DNA from: Ponticaulis sp. | Lineage (GTDB): Bacteria; Pseudomonadota; Alphaproteobacteria; Caulobacterales; Hyphomonadaceae | Direction: 5' to 3' | DNA: 64,000 nucleotides | Assembly: GCA_002692725.1 (NCBI GenBank) | Contig: NZLU01000025.1 | Span: 310,001 to 374,000, forward strand | Shown: positions 17,143-26,355 of the stretch, piece after piece | Numbering within the stretch: position 1 is the first letter of the stretch | How the letters are laid out: the number at the start of each line of letters is the position of its first letter | The notes under the pieces: generated by a model | The model's database searches: none | Told to the model about the DNA's origin: nothing | What the model saw: the letters and a program-made list of their open reading frames with translations, nothing else | Position numbers and translations under genes: made by a program

Positions 17143-17942
17143 AGGCCAATCCTCGAGAACAGAGTGGTCAAAAGGAAGTTCGAGAAGAAGATCAAAACTG
17201 CGCTGGAGACGACCGCAAGGGTCGCAGCTCGACCGACACCACTGGCACCCCCCTGGCTTTGCTGGCCATGATAGCACCCCATCAGAGCGACAATCGCGCC
17301 AAAGGTCGCCGCCTTCAGCATGCCGCCCCAGACATCTCCGCCTGTCACGTAATTGAGTGTGTTGCTGATATAGAGATTGCCGTTAAACCCGAGCGTTCCG
17401 GTCGCGACGAGATAGCCGCCATAGACACCAATGATGTCGGCGATCAGCACAAGGATGGGCAGTGTGATCACCGCAGCCCAGAACCGAGGCGCATAGAGAT
17501 AGCGAAACGGGTCCGTTGACAGCGTATGAAGCGCATCGATCTGTTCAGTGACCTTCATCGTTCCAATTTCGGCGGCGATCCCTGCGCTGACACGGCCTGC
17601 CAACATAAGCGCGGCCAGTACCGGCCCGAGTTCGCGGGTGATGCCGAGCACCACAATGTTCGGGACAAACTGTTCGGCGTTAAACCGGGAGCCACCGACA
17701 TAAATGTTCAATGCGAGCGCTGCGCCCGTAAAAACAGCTGTCAGTCCGACAACAGGCAAGGAGAAATAGCCGATGCGAATGCATTGGCGCAGGATTTCCA
17801 TGAAATAAAAGGGCGGCATAACCGCTGCCATTTTCACCCTGCCGACAAAAGCAGCCAGCTTTCCAGTTTCTTCGAACAGGCCCAAAACAGCCTGTCCGAC
17901 CCACTGGAAGGGACGGAAAAACACCGGGATATCAGACTGCAC
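17139..17942 (-). CDS. ABC transporter permease, MlaE family
   Basis: The 267-residue MlaE-type permease has a long N-terminal amphipathic helix, then about five hydrophobic segments. The central family motif is GVAAEIGTMKVTEQIDAL-like (here GIAAEIGTMKVTEQIDAL, about residues 120-137), followed by LYAPRFWA. The family forms the inner-membrane part of a phospholipid transporter with MlaF and MlaD. The start is GTG with AGGAG six bases upstream, three bases after the alr stop. It is translationally coupled to the ATPase (GTGA overlap). Confidence 0.9.
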   Translation of the reverse strand: MQSDIPVFFRPFQWVGQAVLGLFEETGKLAAFVGRVKMAAVMPPFYFMEILRQCIRIGYFSLPVVGLTAVFTGAALALNIYVGGSRFNAEQFVPNIVVLGITRELGPVLAALMLAGRVSAGIAAEIGTMKVTEQIDALHTLSTDPFRYLYAPRFWAAVITLPILVLIADIIGVYGGYLVATGTLGFNGNLYISNTLNYVTGGDVWGGMLKAATFGAIVALMGCYHGQQSQGGASGVGRAATLAVVSSAVLIFFSNFLLTTLFSRIGL

Positions 17943-17945
17943 GCG

Positions 17946-19025
17946 TTACTCCTCTGTCCGCCACGATTTGCAGATGCGTCCGCCGAGCCTGCTCGTCAAC
18001 TCATAACCGATACTTCCTGCCGCTTCGGCCTGAATTTCCAGTCCAGCTTTTGGGCCGATAAACTCAATTCTGTCTCCGGGGCTGGGCCGCTCTTCGAGAT
18101 CTGAGACGTCGACAGTGATCAAATCCATGGAGACGCGCCCCATGATCGGGCAGGGCACCCCGTTGCGCATTCCGAATCCGAAATTCGAGGCCGACCGCAG
18201 ATATCCATCCGCATAGCCGAGCGCGACCGTAGCGAGCGTCATGGGCCGTTTGACTGTGAAGCTGGCGCCATATCCGATGGTTTCGTCTTCACCCACGTCA
18301 AAGACACTCAATATCGGGGCCGTCAGAGTGAGAGCAGGGGTGAGCTTCAGACCCGGCGGCCTGGCTGGGCCACCGCCATAAAGACCAATGCCCGGGCGCA
18401 GCAGGTCAAAGTGATATTCTGGCCCAATATAGATACCGCCGGTGGAACACAGGCTCTTCCGGGCGCTTGGAAAGTGTTGCGCAATCTTTCTGAACCGGTC
18501 GAGCTGCTTCGCATTCATCTCATTCTGAGGCTGATCGGCACAGGCGAGATGGCTCATCACAAGAGTGGGCGGATGCTGCTTTGTCAGTGCGGCGATGTCT
18601 GACACCTGATCAGAATTCAGCCCCAATCTGTTCATTCCGGTGTCGAAATGAAGGACGTATCCAGTCTGCAGGCCAGATGACAGCCAGAGATGGATTTCCT
18701 CCTCCCGATTACAAACGGCAGACAGGCGTGCTGCTTCAAACAGCGGACAATCTGTTTCTGTGATGCCATTAAACACATGAATTACCGCATCATCGCCGAC
18801 GGCTTTGCGCACTTCCATGCCTTCGTGCGGATAGGCCACGAAAAAGGTTCGGCAGCCGGCTGCATAAAGCGCTTTGCTGACTTGCAGCGCGCCATGTCCA
18901 TAGGCATCGGCTTTCACCACAGCGCCGCATTCGGTCTGTGGGGCAAAGGCGCCTAAAGCACGATAATTGTCGACCACCACCGGAAGTGAGATTTCCGCAT
19001 CTGGTCCGTCTGTGCGGTTGGGCAT
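17946..19025 (-). CDS. alr: Alanine racemase
   Basis: The 359-residue PLP enzyme makes D-alanine for peptidoglycan. The PLP lysine is in GAVVKADAYGHGA (about residue 38). The second catalytic residue, the Tyr of YGASFTV (about 260), and MGRVSMDLITVDVS are also present. The ATG at 19025, 13 bases after the dnaB stop, gives a normal length; the open frame runs on into dnaB to 19100 but those residues are not family-like. It lies between dnaB and the MlaE/MlaF pair on one probable transcript. Confidence 0.92.
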   Translation of the reverse strand: MPNRTDGPDAEISLPVVVDNYRALGAFAPQTECGAVVKADAYGHGALQVSKALYAAGCRTFFVAYPHEGMEVRKAVGDDAVIHVFNGITETDCPLFEAARLSAVCNREEEIHLWLSSGLQTGYVLHFDTGMNRLGLNSDQVSDIAALTKQHPPTLVMSHLACADQPQNEMNAKQLDRFRKIAQHFPSARKSLCSTGGIYIGPEYHFDLLRPGIGLYGGGPARPPGLKLTPALTLTAPILSVFDVGEDETIGYGASFTVKRPMTLATVALGYADGYLRSASNFGFGMRNGVPCPIMGRVSMDLITVDVSDLEERPSPGDRIEFIGPKAGLEIQAEAAGSIGYELTSRLGGRICKSWRTEE

Positions 19026-19038
19026 CGCACCTGACGCG

Positions 19039-20508
19039 TCAGTGTTCTGACCCGGAATACCGTGTGTCGAGATTGCTGAATTTGGTAATGTTCGGGTCAA
19101 AATGCAGTTCTACCTTACCAATCGGGCCGTGACGCTGTTTTGCCACGATAACTTCGGCAATATTGCGGAGACGCTCCATTTTATCCTGCCATTCGGCAAA
19201 CTTTTCGCCAGCGTCATCCGGCTCCTGACGTTCCAGATAGTAAGATTCCCTGAAAACGAAGAGCACTGCGTCGGCATCTTGCTCGATCGAGCCTGATTCC
19301 CGGAGGTCTGAAAGCTGTGGACGTTTGTCATCGCGCTGCTCGACCTGACGAGAAAGCTGAGACAGAGCGATCACCGGAATATTCAATTCCTTGGCCAGCG
19401 CTTTGAGGCCCATAGTGATCTCACTGACTTCCTGAACCCGACCCTGGGCGCTCTTCGCGCCAGAACCTGTAATCAGCTGAAGATAGTCAATCACGAGCAA
19501 ATCGAGGCCATGGCTGCGTTTCTGACGCCGTGCGCGAGCAGACAATTGGGAAATCGAAATACCGCCCGTGTCATCAATATAAAGCGGCAGAGCTTCAAGA
19601 TCGGCCGCAGCGTCTCTCAGCTTCTCATATTCGTGCTTTTCCAGGTCGCCCTGACGAATACGGTGGGACTGAACACCAGAGCGCTCGGCCAGAATACGCG
19701 TAGCGAGCTGCTCGGACGACATCTCGAGCGAGAAAAAACCGACAATGCCGCCATCCTCTAGTACGCGCTGTCCCTGATCATTATGGCTTTCCTTCAAGGC
19801 GGATGCGACATTGTAGGCCACGTTGGTCGCCAGAGACGTTTTTCCCATGGAGGGACGACCCGCGAGGATGAGAAGGTCGGAATTGTGCAGACCGCCAAGT
19901 TTGCCATCCATGTCCGACAGACCAGTCGAAATGCCTGCGATTTTGCCATCCCGTTGATATGCCGCCGTGGCAGACTCGATCGACTGAGTGACCGCTGATC
20001 CGAAGCTGGTGAAGCCACCCCGTGCAGAGCCTCGCATGGCCAGGGTGCTGAGCAGTTTCTCGGCGGATTCGATTTGCTGCTGACCGGGAATGTCTTCCTG
20101 CGGCTGAGCGGCCGTCGACACCATGCCAGAGCCGATATCGATCAACTCACGGCGAATGGCGAGGTCACGAACAATATGCGCGTAGTCGACGATTTCCGGG
20201 CCAAAAGCGGCGCGATCAAGCAGTTCAGCGAGATAGGTCGCGCCGCCAATCGTTTCGAGTTTGCCTGATCGGGAGAACTCGTCATGCAGTGTCACACCGT
20301 CTGCCATTTTCCCGTTCGGGATAAATTTTGCGATCACCTCATACAGCGCGATATGCGCTGGATTGTAGAAATCTGTCGCGATCAGAATCTCTGAAACCCG
20401 GTGATAGGCGTTATTGTCAAAGAGAATGGCGCCAAGGATCGCTGACTCCGCCGCAATATTGTGGGGCGCGTCCTGTTTTGAGTTTGCAGAGTGTTCGTCG
20501 TAAGCCAT
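19039..20508 (-). CDS. dnaB: Replicative DNA helicase DnaB
   Basis: The 489-residue hexameric 5'-3' helicase has an N-terminal domain (residues 10-120, HNIAAESAILGAILFDNNAYHRV), a linker, and a RecA-like motor with Walker A GRPSMGKTSL (about residue 212), Walker B LLVIDYLQLI and the late DLRESGSIEQDADAV sensor. No intein or fusion is visible. Upstream on the same strand lie about 110 bases containing a perfect DnaA box and then a terminator, so dnaB has its own promoter and probably heads the run that continues into alr. Confidence 0.96.
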   Translation of the reverse strand: MAYDEHSANSKQDAPHNIAAESAILGAILFDNNAYHRVSEILIATDFYNPAHIALYEVIAKFIPNGKMADGVTLHDEFSRSGKLETIGGATYLAELLDRAAFGPEIVDYAHIVRDLAIRRELIDIGSGMVSTAAQPQEDIPGQQQIESAEKLLSTLAMRGSARGGFTSFGSAVTQSIESATAAYQRDGKIAGISTGLSDMDGKLGGLHNSDLLILAGRPSMGKTSLATNVAYNVASALKESHNDQGQRVLEDGGIVGFFSLEMSSEQLATRILAERSGVQSHRIRQGDLEKHEYEKLRDAAADLEALPLYIDDTGGISISQLSARARRQKRSHGLDLLVIDYLQLITGSGAKSAQGRVQEVSEITMGLKALAKELNIPVIALSQLSRQVEQRDDKRPQLSDLRESGSIEQDADAVLFVFRESYYLERQEPDDAGEKFAEWQDKMERLRNIAEVIVAKQRHGPIGKVELHFDPNITKFSNLDTRYSGSEH

Positions 20509-20579
20509 GACGGGCAGCGTTAACCTTTTTATTCGCTGAAATCACGGCTTGACTTTACCTGATTCGGAACCTTCCCCCG

Positions 20580-20588
20580 TTATCCACA
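20580..20588 (+). promoter_or_regulatory. DnaA box in the dnaB promoter region
   Basis: TTATCCACA, the consensus DnaA 9-mer, lies 72 bases upstream of the dnaB ATG, with a GATTC (GANTC, CcrM-type) site nearby at 20561-20565. The match is exact; its regulatory role is inferred. Confidence 0.5.
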
Positions 20589-20618
20589 GCTGACATGCGA
20601 TTTTGTCCGGGAGCGAAC

Positions 20619-20647
20619 AAAAAAGCCGACGTTCTCGCCGGCTTTTT
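20619..20647. terminator. Bidirectional Rho-independent terminator
   Basis: AAAAAGCCG and CGGCTTTTT form a 9-bp stem around a 10-base loop, with T-runs on both strands. It ends the chemoreceptor transcript (minus strand) before the dnaB promoter. Confidence 0.88.
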
Positions 20648-20671
20648 CTCGTTTATCTTGCAGGATAAAAC

Positions 20672-22663
20672 CTAGTCTTTGAACTCAATGCCGCCGCGTT
20701 TGCCGCTTGCCCAACGCACAACACCTTTCTTCGGACCGTTATAATAAAGTTCGAGCATCTGGCCGACATCGCTCGTTGCAAGGCCTTCCACACCGATGCC
20801 GCCCTTACCCTCGTCGATGACCTGCGCAGTTTTGGCTCCAGAGCCATTCTTAATTTCGACTTTCTCTCCATAAACCGGCTTTCGGTCTCGTTTGCGGCGC
20901 TCTGAGATGGATTCTTGTGAGTGCAGATGCTCAGAAACCTTTACAAGAATCTCGACAACCTTTTTGCTTGCATTGTCGAGATCGCGCAGGGCCGCAATGG
21001 CTTCTTCTGAGCGACCCGCTTCCTTGGCTTTGAGCGCTTTTGTGGCGGCCTGGTGTACCTGCTGGTGTGGCTCTCTGAGGGATTTGAATAAATCCAGATT
21101 CGTGAGTGTTGGGTCGCTAACCTGATCATACCATTTGCCCAGGCGGCAATTGTGATGATCCGGAACCTCATTTGACTTCCACTTGCCACGGCCGAGTACA
21201 GTGTCGACCACACGCTTATTGAAGAGGACGTGGTCGATCTTAGCCATTTCGCAGAGGAAGCGTCCCGATGTGCCGCGGAACCAATGCGAGGCAGATTGCG
21301 ACATACGATCATTACCGATCTGCATGGCGTCTGAAATTTCATCCAGGCAATTTGCATTCTCTTTTGCGAGTTCAGCCATACCTGAGACGTGCCCGGAGAT
21401 TTCGCCAGCCGACCCTTTTTGTTGTTCCAGGATCTGAGCCACTTCGGACATGCTGCTCGCAACACTGTCCATCTGAGAGCCTGCGGTCTGAATATGCTCA
21501 CTCGCAGAGTTCAGCGTCGTCTCGCCCGTTTCAATTGCCTCACGGGTCGCATTGAAGTTGGAACTGATCCGGTCGATCTCAGACTGAAGCGTCTGGATAC
21601 GCGACGCAACATCTTCGGTGGCCGATGCCGTCTGGTTCGCAAGGGCTTTGACTTCGCTCGCAACGACGGCAAATCCGCGGCCTGCTTCGCCAGCGCGTGC
21701 TGCCTCAATCGTTGCGTTCAGCGCCAGAAGGTTGGTCTGATCGGCAATCGACTGGATCACGCCCATGACAGCATTGATTTCGCCAGCCGCTTCCTGAAGG
21801 GAAGAAAGGCTTTCATTGCTTCGCTCAGCTGCATCAGACACCGTTGATATGGCACTGCGCGCCTGCATGACGCCCTGTACACCCTCATTCAGTCGATTGT
21901 TGGTCTCCGCTGCTGAATGCGCAGCCTGCTGGCTTGTGTTCGACAATTGCTCGATCGAAGACACCAGCTCTTCAACGGCCGCAGCAACCGATTCGCTCGA
22001 ATTCATCGCCCGATTGGTACTGTCCTGCACAACCGCCAGATTGAGAGAAACCTTGTTGATGTCGACGATGGAGTCCGAAATCGTGCGAAGGTTCTGATAA
22101 TCATTGTCTTCGCGCCATTCGATCGCTTCCTGATCGGTCATCTGGCTGGAATAAGATTCATTCGCCATCGCCATGTCGATGAACATGCGTGCGATGAGAA
22201 TGCGCGTAGCTTCTGCTGCTCTTTGCGGCGTGAAGCGGTGGGCCTTCAGGAGAGCCGGAACAGCATCCATCAGAACCCGGCCATAGCCAGCGATGAACCA
22301 ATCCGAAGTCAGGCCGACACGAACATGCGCGGTTCCGATCTTACGCGCATCTTCTGCGATGGACTTTTCGTCCTCACTGTTAAAGACACGCTGCCAATGA
22401 GCCGTTTGCATTCGAGACAGACCATCTGTCGATTTTTTGCTGTCTTTGAGCTTGGTCGCCAGTGGTGGCGTTTCCATCAGACGGGCGTAAAAATCTTTGA
22501 GAATGCCCTCAAGGTGTGGAGAAAGGTCGGCCCAAACTGCTTTTGCGCGTGCACCGTTTGGATCGTTCGGAAGAAGGAATTTAAAAAGGTCGCTTTTGAA
22601 ATTGTCAGCCTGTTCAGCAGCGGAATTTGAGTGTGCTGGGGCGGATGCATGTGCCTGAGACAT
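20672..22663 (-). CDS. Soluble globin-coupled chemoreceptor with CZB and PilZ domains
   Basis: The 663-residue protein has no membrane helix, so it is a cytoplasmic receptor. Domains in order: a protoglobin sensor (about 20-185) with the proximal haem ligand His113 in [10 protein letters not shown]; an MCP signalling domain (about 200-460) with the conserved tip [20 protein letters not shown]; a CZB zinc-binding domain (about 478-570) with H in KIDHVLFN, C in [10 protein letters not shown] and two H in EPHQQVHQ; and a C-terminal PilZ-like domain (about 575-663) with RKRDR and DEGKGGIGV. PilZ domains usually bind c-di-GMP through RxxxR and D/NxSxxG; here the Ser is Gly. It likely senses oxygen or another haem ligand, and perhaps zinc, redox state and c-di-GMP. 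No che genes adjoin it. Confidence 0.88.
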   Translation of the reverse strand: MSQAHASAPAHSNSAAEQADNFKSDLFKFLLPNDPNGARAKAVWADLSPHLEGILKDFYARLMETPPLATKLKDSKKSTDGLSRMQTAHWQRVFNSEDEKSIAEDARKIGTAHVRVGLTSDWFIAGYGRVLMDAVPALLKAHRFTPQRAAEATRILIARMFIDMAMANESYSSQMTDQEAIEWREDNDYQNLRTISDSIVDINKVSLNLAVVQDSTNRAMNSSESVAAAVEELVSSIEQLSNTSQQAAHSAAETNNRLNEGVQGVMQARSAISTVSDAAERSNESLSSLQEAAGEINAVMGVIQSIADQTNLLALNATIEAARAGEAGRGFAVVASEVKALANQTASATEDVASRIQTLQSEIDRISSNFNATREAIETGETTLNSASEHIQTAGSQMDSVASSMSEVAQILEQQKGSAGEISGHVSGMAELAKENANCLDEISDAMQIGNDRMSQSASHWFRGTSGRFLCEMAKIDHVLFNKRVVDTVLGRGKWKSNEVPDHHNCRLGKWYDQVSDPTLTNLDLFKSLREPHQQVHQAATKALKAKEAGRSEEAIAALRDLDNASKKVVEILVKVSEHLHSQESISERRKRDRKPVYGEKVEIKNGSGAKTAQVIDEGKGGIGVEGLATSDVGQMLELYYNGPKKGVVRWASGKRGGIEFKD

Positions 22664-22780
22664 CGTATGAAAAACCTATGACCATCACTATGGAGATTGG
22701 GCATTCATGACAGATAAAGTTGTAAAAAAACCTAACGAAACGGTCGAGAATATAAACACGTTGTCGCAGATGAAATCAAA

Positions 22781-22808
22781 ATGGCCGCAGATTTTCACCT
22801 GCGGCCAT
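22781..22808 (-). terminator. Terminator of the [12 protein letters not shown] operon
   Basis: A perfect 10-bp stem (ATGGCCGCAG with CTGCGGCCAT) around an 8-base loop is followed on the minus strand by TTTT, 28 bases beyond the rplI stop. Confidence 0.85.
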
Positions 22809-22836
22809 CTCTTCAATATAGATTTTCTAAGCGCGT

Positions 22837-23427
22837 TTACTCGTCTTCAGACGGGCCACGTTCAGCAGCCACTTCAGCAGCAACAGCGGCCATCTCAGAC
22901 GCCTGAGCGTCCTGATCTGCGCGCTGCTCGGCAAGAGCTGACTCGATGACGTTCTCACCAGCAGCCTGACGCTCGGCTTCGTCCTCAGAACGGGCTACGT
23001 TCATTGTAACGGTAACCGTCACTTCAGGGTGAAGGCGAATTTCGACTTCGTGAAGGCCAATGGATTTGATTGGTGTGTTCAGGAGAACCTGGCTACGTCC
23101 AACCTTTGTACCGGACACTGTTGCGGCTTCCGCAACGTCGCGGGCAGCAACAGACCCGAACAGGTAACCGTTTTCGCCAGCCTGACGGATCAGGACGAAA
23201 GTCTTGCCGTCAAGGTCTTCGCCATGCTTGGACGCTTCTTCGCGAGCTTTCGCGTTACGAGCTTCAATTTCGGCTTTCTCAGCTTCGAAACGGGCGCGGT
23301 TGGCGTCGGTTGCGAGCAGAGCTTTGCCCTGAGGGATCAGATAGTTCCGAGCAAAGCCGTTTTTGACTTCTACTTCGTCACCAATCGTGCCGAGTTTTTC
23401 AACGCGTTCCAGAAGGATGATTTGCAT
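22837..23427 (-). CDS. rplI: 50S ribosomal protein L9
   Basis: The 196-residue protein binds 23S rRNA and limits frameshifting. The N-terminal L9 domain is clear: [36 protein letters not shown]. It is followed by the long connecting helix (residues 42-75) and the C-terminal RNA-binding domain ([12 protein letters not shown] onward). An acidic, Ala-rich tail of about 45 residues (after [11 protein letters not shown]) makes it longer than E. coli L9 (149), a common alphaproteobacterial feature. It is the last gene of the S6-S18-L9 operon, 12 bases after rpsR. Confidence 0.95.
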   Translation of the reverse strand: MQIILLERVEKLGTIGDEVEVKNGFARNYLIPQGKALLATDANRARFEAEKAEIEARNAKAREEASKHGEDLDGKTFVLIRQAGENGYLFGSVAARDVAEAATVSGTKVGRSQVLLNTPIKSIGLHEVEIRLHPEVTVTVTMNVARSEDEAERQAAGENVIESALAEQRADQDAQASEMAAVAAEVAAERGPSEDE

Positions 23428-23439
23428 CTGACAGACTCC

Positions 23440-23703
23440 TTACTGCACGCTGAACGGCAGCAGAGCGAGCACACGTGCGCGCTTGATTGCCTGAGCAAGT
23501 TTACGTTGCTTCTTCTGGCTGACAGCCGTGATACGGGCAGGAACAATCTTGCCTTTCTCAGAGATGTAGCGCTGAAGCAGCTTGACGTCTTTATAGTCGA
23601 TCGCAGGTGCATTTTCACCAGAGAACGGGCAAACCTTGCGACGGCGACCAAACGGACGACGTGCAGGAAGGTTGGAAATATTGAGTTTTCCAGCTTTGGA
23701 CAT
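23440..23703 (-). CDS. rpsR: 30S ribosomal protein S18
   Basis: The 87-residue protein forms a heterodimer with S6 on the platform of the 30S subunit. The family core is [28 protein letters not shown] followed by [19 protein letters not shown]. The N-terminus is basic ([14 protein letters not shown]). It lies 14 bases after rpsF, between rpsF and rplI. Confidence 0.96.
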   Translation of the reverse strand: MSKAGKLNISNLPARRPFGRRRKVCPFSGENAPAIDYKDVKLLQRYISEKGKIVPARITAVSQKKQRKLAQAIKRARVLALLPFSVQ

Positions 23704-23717
23704 TGGTTCCGCTCCCC

Positions 23718-24068
23718 TTAGTCTTTGCGACGACGATCGTCACGATCCTTGCGCGCAACGATTGGCGAAGGTTCGTCAGACAGTACTTCAACGCGGATCG
23801 TCATGTGACGCATGACGTCATCATTGATACGCAGACGGCGCTCGAGCTCCTGAACAGCAGCTGCCGGGGCGTCGATGTTCATGAGAGAATAATGCCCTTT
23901 GCGGACCTTATTGATCGGATAAGCCAGGTTACGAAGACCCCAGTACTCAGTCTTGCCGACTGTGCCTTTTTCGCCTTCGATGATTTTGGTAATGTCTTCA
24001 ACCAGCGCTTCCACCTGTTGTGGTGAAATATCCGGACGCGCTACGAAGACGTGCTCGTAGTAAGCCAT
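23718..24068 (-). CDS. rpsF: 30S ribosomal protein S6
   Basis: The 116-residue protein starts [22 protein letters not shown] and carries the family strands [17 protein letters not shown] and the tail [10 protein letters not shown] followed by a charged end (DRDDRRRKD). It binds S18 and 16S rRNA. The ATG at 24068 is the family start; the longer open frame (to 24446) runs back through the leader. The leader carries a hairpin resembling the S6:S18 autoregulatory site. Confidence 0.95.
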   Translation of the reverse strand: MAYYEHVFVARPDISPQQVEALVEDITKIIEGEKGTVGKTEYWGLRNLAYPINKVRKGHYSLMNIDAPAAAVQELERRLRINDDVMRHMTIRVEVLSDEPSPIVARKDRDDRRRKD

Positions 24069-24078
24069 AGAGTTTTGA

Positions 24079-24113
24079 CCCTTTGTCAGAAACGCGGCAC
24101 CTGCTGGCAAGGG
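24079..24113 (-). promoter_or_regulatory. Candidate S6:S18 autoregulatory leader hairpin
   Basis: On the minus strand CCCTTGCCAG pairs imperfectly with CTGACAAAGGG around a loop containing CCG, ending 11 bases before the rpsF ATG and covering its AAAGGG ribosome site. Leaders of rpsF in many bacteria bind the S6:S18 dimer through a CCG-bearing stem-loop; the match here is by eye only. Confidence 0.45.
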
Positions 24114-24261
24114 AGACAGCAAATGATGGCCCTGCTTCACCATTGAAACAGGCCGCATTTCAGTGAAGCGGCGCTTAAACCTCAACTCAGGCGAAAAAGC
24201 AAGTGACTTGTCATTTCCGCTGCATCTCATTAGGGCAAGGCGCTCAGAAGGATTCGTGATC

Positions 24262-25206
24262 ATGAGCAGCACAGCTTTTATCTTTCCAGGACAGGGGGCC
24301 CAATTCGTCGGAATGGGCAAGGAACTGGCCGACGCATTTGCCAGCGCCCGCGCGGTATTTGAGGAAGTCGATGATGCGCTCGGAGAAAGCTTCTCAAAGC
24401 TGATCTGGGAAGGCTCGGAAGATGTTCTGAAGCTGACGGCGAACACTCAGCCTGCTCTGATGGCGGTCAGCCTCGCAGCTGTCCGTGCGCTCGAAGCCGA
24501 ATACGGCGTTTCGATCTCAACGGGCAAATATGTAGCGGGCCATTCGCTTGGTGAGTATTCCGCTCTGGCTGCTGCCGGAGCTTTGAGTGTCGGTGACGCG
24601 GCCAAGATGCTGCGTTATCGCGGCGAGGCGATGCAGAAAGCTGTTCCAGCAGGCGAGGGCGCCATGGCTGCGCTACTGGGTGCAACGCTTGAACAAGCTG
24701 AGGCAGCTTGTGAAGCTTCTGGCGGTGTCTGCGAAATCGCAAACGACAACGCTCCAGGACAGGTCGTATTGTCCGGCGCGAAAGCGGCCGTTGAGAAAGC
24801 TGCTGAATGGTCGAAAGAAAACGGCATCAAGAAAGCAGTTCTGCTTCCGGTCAGTGCACCGTTCCACTGCAGCCTGATGCAGCCTGCCGCTGATGCGATG
24901 GCCGCAGCGCTGGCGGACATCGCCCTGTCTGCGCCATCTATTCCAGTCTTTGCAAATGTGACGGCTGCACCGGCCACCGACCCGGATACCATCCGTCAGC
25001 TTCTGGTTGATCAGGTCACGGCGCGGGTCCGCTGGCGCGAGAGCGTCGAGAACATGGCCGGTGAAGGCATTACCGATATGGTGGAATGCGGTGCAGGCAA
25101 AGTTCTGACCGTCATGAACCGGCGTACGGTAAAAAGTCTCAACGGTGTCGCCCTCGGAACACCGGAAGACCTTGAAAAATTTGCGTCAGCACCGCAACAA
25201 GACTGA
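24262..25206 (+). CDS. fabD: Malonyl-CoA:ACP transacylase
   Basis: The 314-residue enzyme loads malonyl groups onto acyl carrier protein. Family motifs are [14 protein letters not shown] at the N-terminus, the nucleophile Ser in [10 protein letters not shown] (about residue 97), the Arg of [21 protein letters not shown], and the catalytic His in SAPFHCSLM (about 205). The ATG at 24262 is preceded by AGAAGGA. It heads the plus-strand run fabD-fabG-acpP-fabF and is divergent from rpsF. Confidence 0.95.
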   Translation: MSSTAFIFPGQGAQFVGMGKELADAFASARAVFEEVDDALGESFSKLIWEGSEDVLKLTANTQPALMAVSLAAVRALEAEYGVSISTGKYVAGHSLGEYSALAAAGALSVGDAAKMLRYRGEAMQKAVPAGEGAMAALLGATLEQAEAACEASGGVCEIANDNAPGQVVLSGAKAAVEKAAEWSKENGIKKAVLLPVSAPFHCSLMQPAADAMAAALADIALSAPSIPVFANVTAAPATDPDTIRQLLVDQVTARVRWRESVENMAGEGITDMVECGAGKVLTVMNRRTVKSLNGVALGTPEDLEKFASAPQQD

Positions 25207-25239
25207 TATTGAAATTCTGAACACGGGAGGGTCGCGCGA

Positions 25240-25977
25240 ATGTTCGATCTGACAGGAAAGACAGCACTCGTCACCGGAGCTTCCGGCGGAATTGGACAGA
25301 CCATCGCAGCCGCATTGTCAGCGCAGGGCGCACGCGTCGCGCTGAGCGGTACCCGGGAAGCGGTTCTGCAGGATGTGGCCGGGTCGATGTCTGGCGAGAC
25401 GCACATTCAGACCTGTAACCTCTCAGATCCTGAAAGTGTCGCGTCGCTCGTACCGACCGTCGAAAAGGAATTCGGACCGCTCGACATCCTGATTGCGAAT
25501 GCCGGCATCACGCGTGACAAGCTTCTCATGCAGCAAAAAGAGGATGACTGGGACACGGTTCTGGACGTGAACCTTAAGGCGTATTCGATTCTCTCGCGTA
25601 CCTGTGTTCGCGGAATGATGAAGCGCCGCACAGGCCGGATCATCGGCATTACATCGATCGTCGGCGTAACTGGCAATCCGGGCCAGACCAATTATGCCGC
25701 GTCAAAAGCTGGCATGATCGGGTTCTCAAAATCTCTCGCCCAGGAAATTGCCAGCAGGGGAATCACTGTGAATTGTGTGGCGCCGGGATTCATCAAATCG
25801 CCTATGACAGATGAGCTGCCAGACGCGCAGAAAGAACATCTTCTGAACGCTATTCCGATTGGACGTCTGGGTAGCGGAGATGATATTGCTTCAGCTTGCG
25901 TCTTCCTTTCCAGCGATGAAGCCGCATATATCACCGGTCAGACGCTTCACGTGAATGGCGGCATGGCGATGATTTAA
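25240..25977 (+). CDS. fabG: 3-oxoacyl-ACP reductase
   Basis: The 245-residue NADPH-dependent SDR reduces 3-ketoacyl-ACP. TGASGGIG (residues 12-19), NAGITRDKLLM, the catalytic Ser in ITSIVGVTGN, and YAASKAGMIGFSKSLA with Tyr and Lys are all present. The C-terminal HVNGGMAMI is the usual FabG end. It follows fabD by 33 bases with GGGAGG upstream of ATG. Confidence 0.95.
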   Translation: MFDLTGKTALVTGASGGIGQTIAAALSAQGARVALSGTREAVLQDVAGSMSGETHIQTCNLSDPESVASLVPTVEKEFGPLDILIANAGITRDKLLMQQKEDDWDTVLDVNLKAYSILSRTCVRGMMKRRTGRIIGITSIVGVTGNPGQTNYAASKAGMIGFSKSLAQEIASRGITVNCVAPGFIKSPMTDELPDAQKEHLLNAIPIGRLGSGDDIASACVFLSSDEAAYITGQTLHVNGGMAMI

Positions 25978-26108
25978 ACGCAGAATTCGCGGCTGAAAAT
26001 GCCCGCGTAAACGATGGTCAAGCCGCAAAACATGTGCTAGCGGCGCAACATGCAAGCAGTTTACAAAAGAAGAACGACTGCACGCTCCACTATTAGAAGG
26101 AAGATGAA

Positions 26109-26345
26109 ATGTCTGAAGTTTTCGAACGGGTAAAGAAGATCGTTGTCGAAAACCTCGAAGTTGAAGCCGACAAAGTTGTCGAGTCTGCCAGCTTCATTGA
26201 CGACCTCGGCGCAGACAGCCTCGACCTCGTCGAACTCGTCATGGCGTTCGAAGAAGAATTCGGCATCGAAATCGAAGACGAAGTTCAGGAAAACATCCGC
26301 ACCGTTGGCGATGCGGTTTCTGAGATCAAGAAAACCCAGGGCTAG
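26109..26345 (+). CDS. acpP: Acyl carrier protein
   Basis: The 78-residue acidic four-helix protein carries growing acyl chains on a phosphopantetheine arm attached to the Ser of [16 protein letters not shown] (residue 37). The start has AGAAGGAAGATGAA upstream. It is preceded by 131 bases that probably hold its own strong promoter, though I could not identify boxes, and is followed by fabF after ten bases. Confidence 0.97.
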   Translation: MSEVFERVKKIVVENLEVEADKVVESASFIDDLGADSLDLVELVMAFEEEFGIEIEDEVQENIRTVGDAVSEIKKTQG

Positions 26346-26355
26346 GTGATTTCTT

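Noticed and set aside
22707-22949. Small plus-strand ORF beginning MTDKVVKKPN
   Set aside because: It runs through the rplI terminator and antisense into the rplI coding region; no ribosome site and unlikely codon use.
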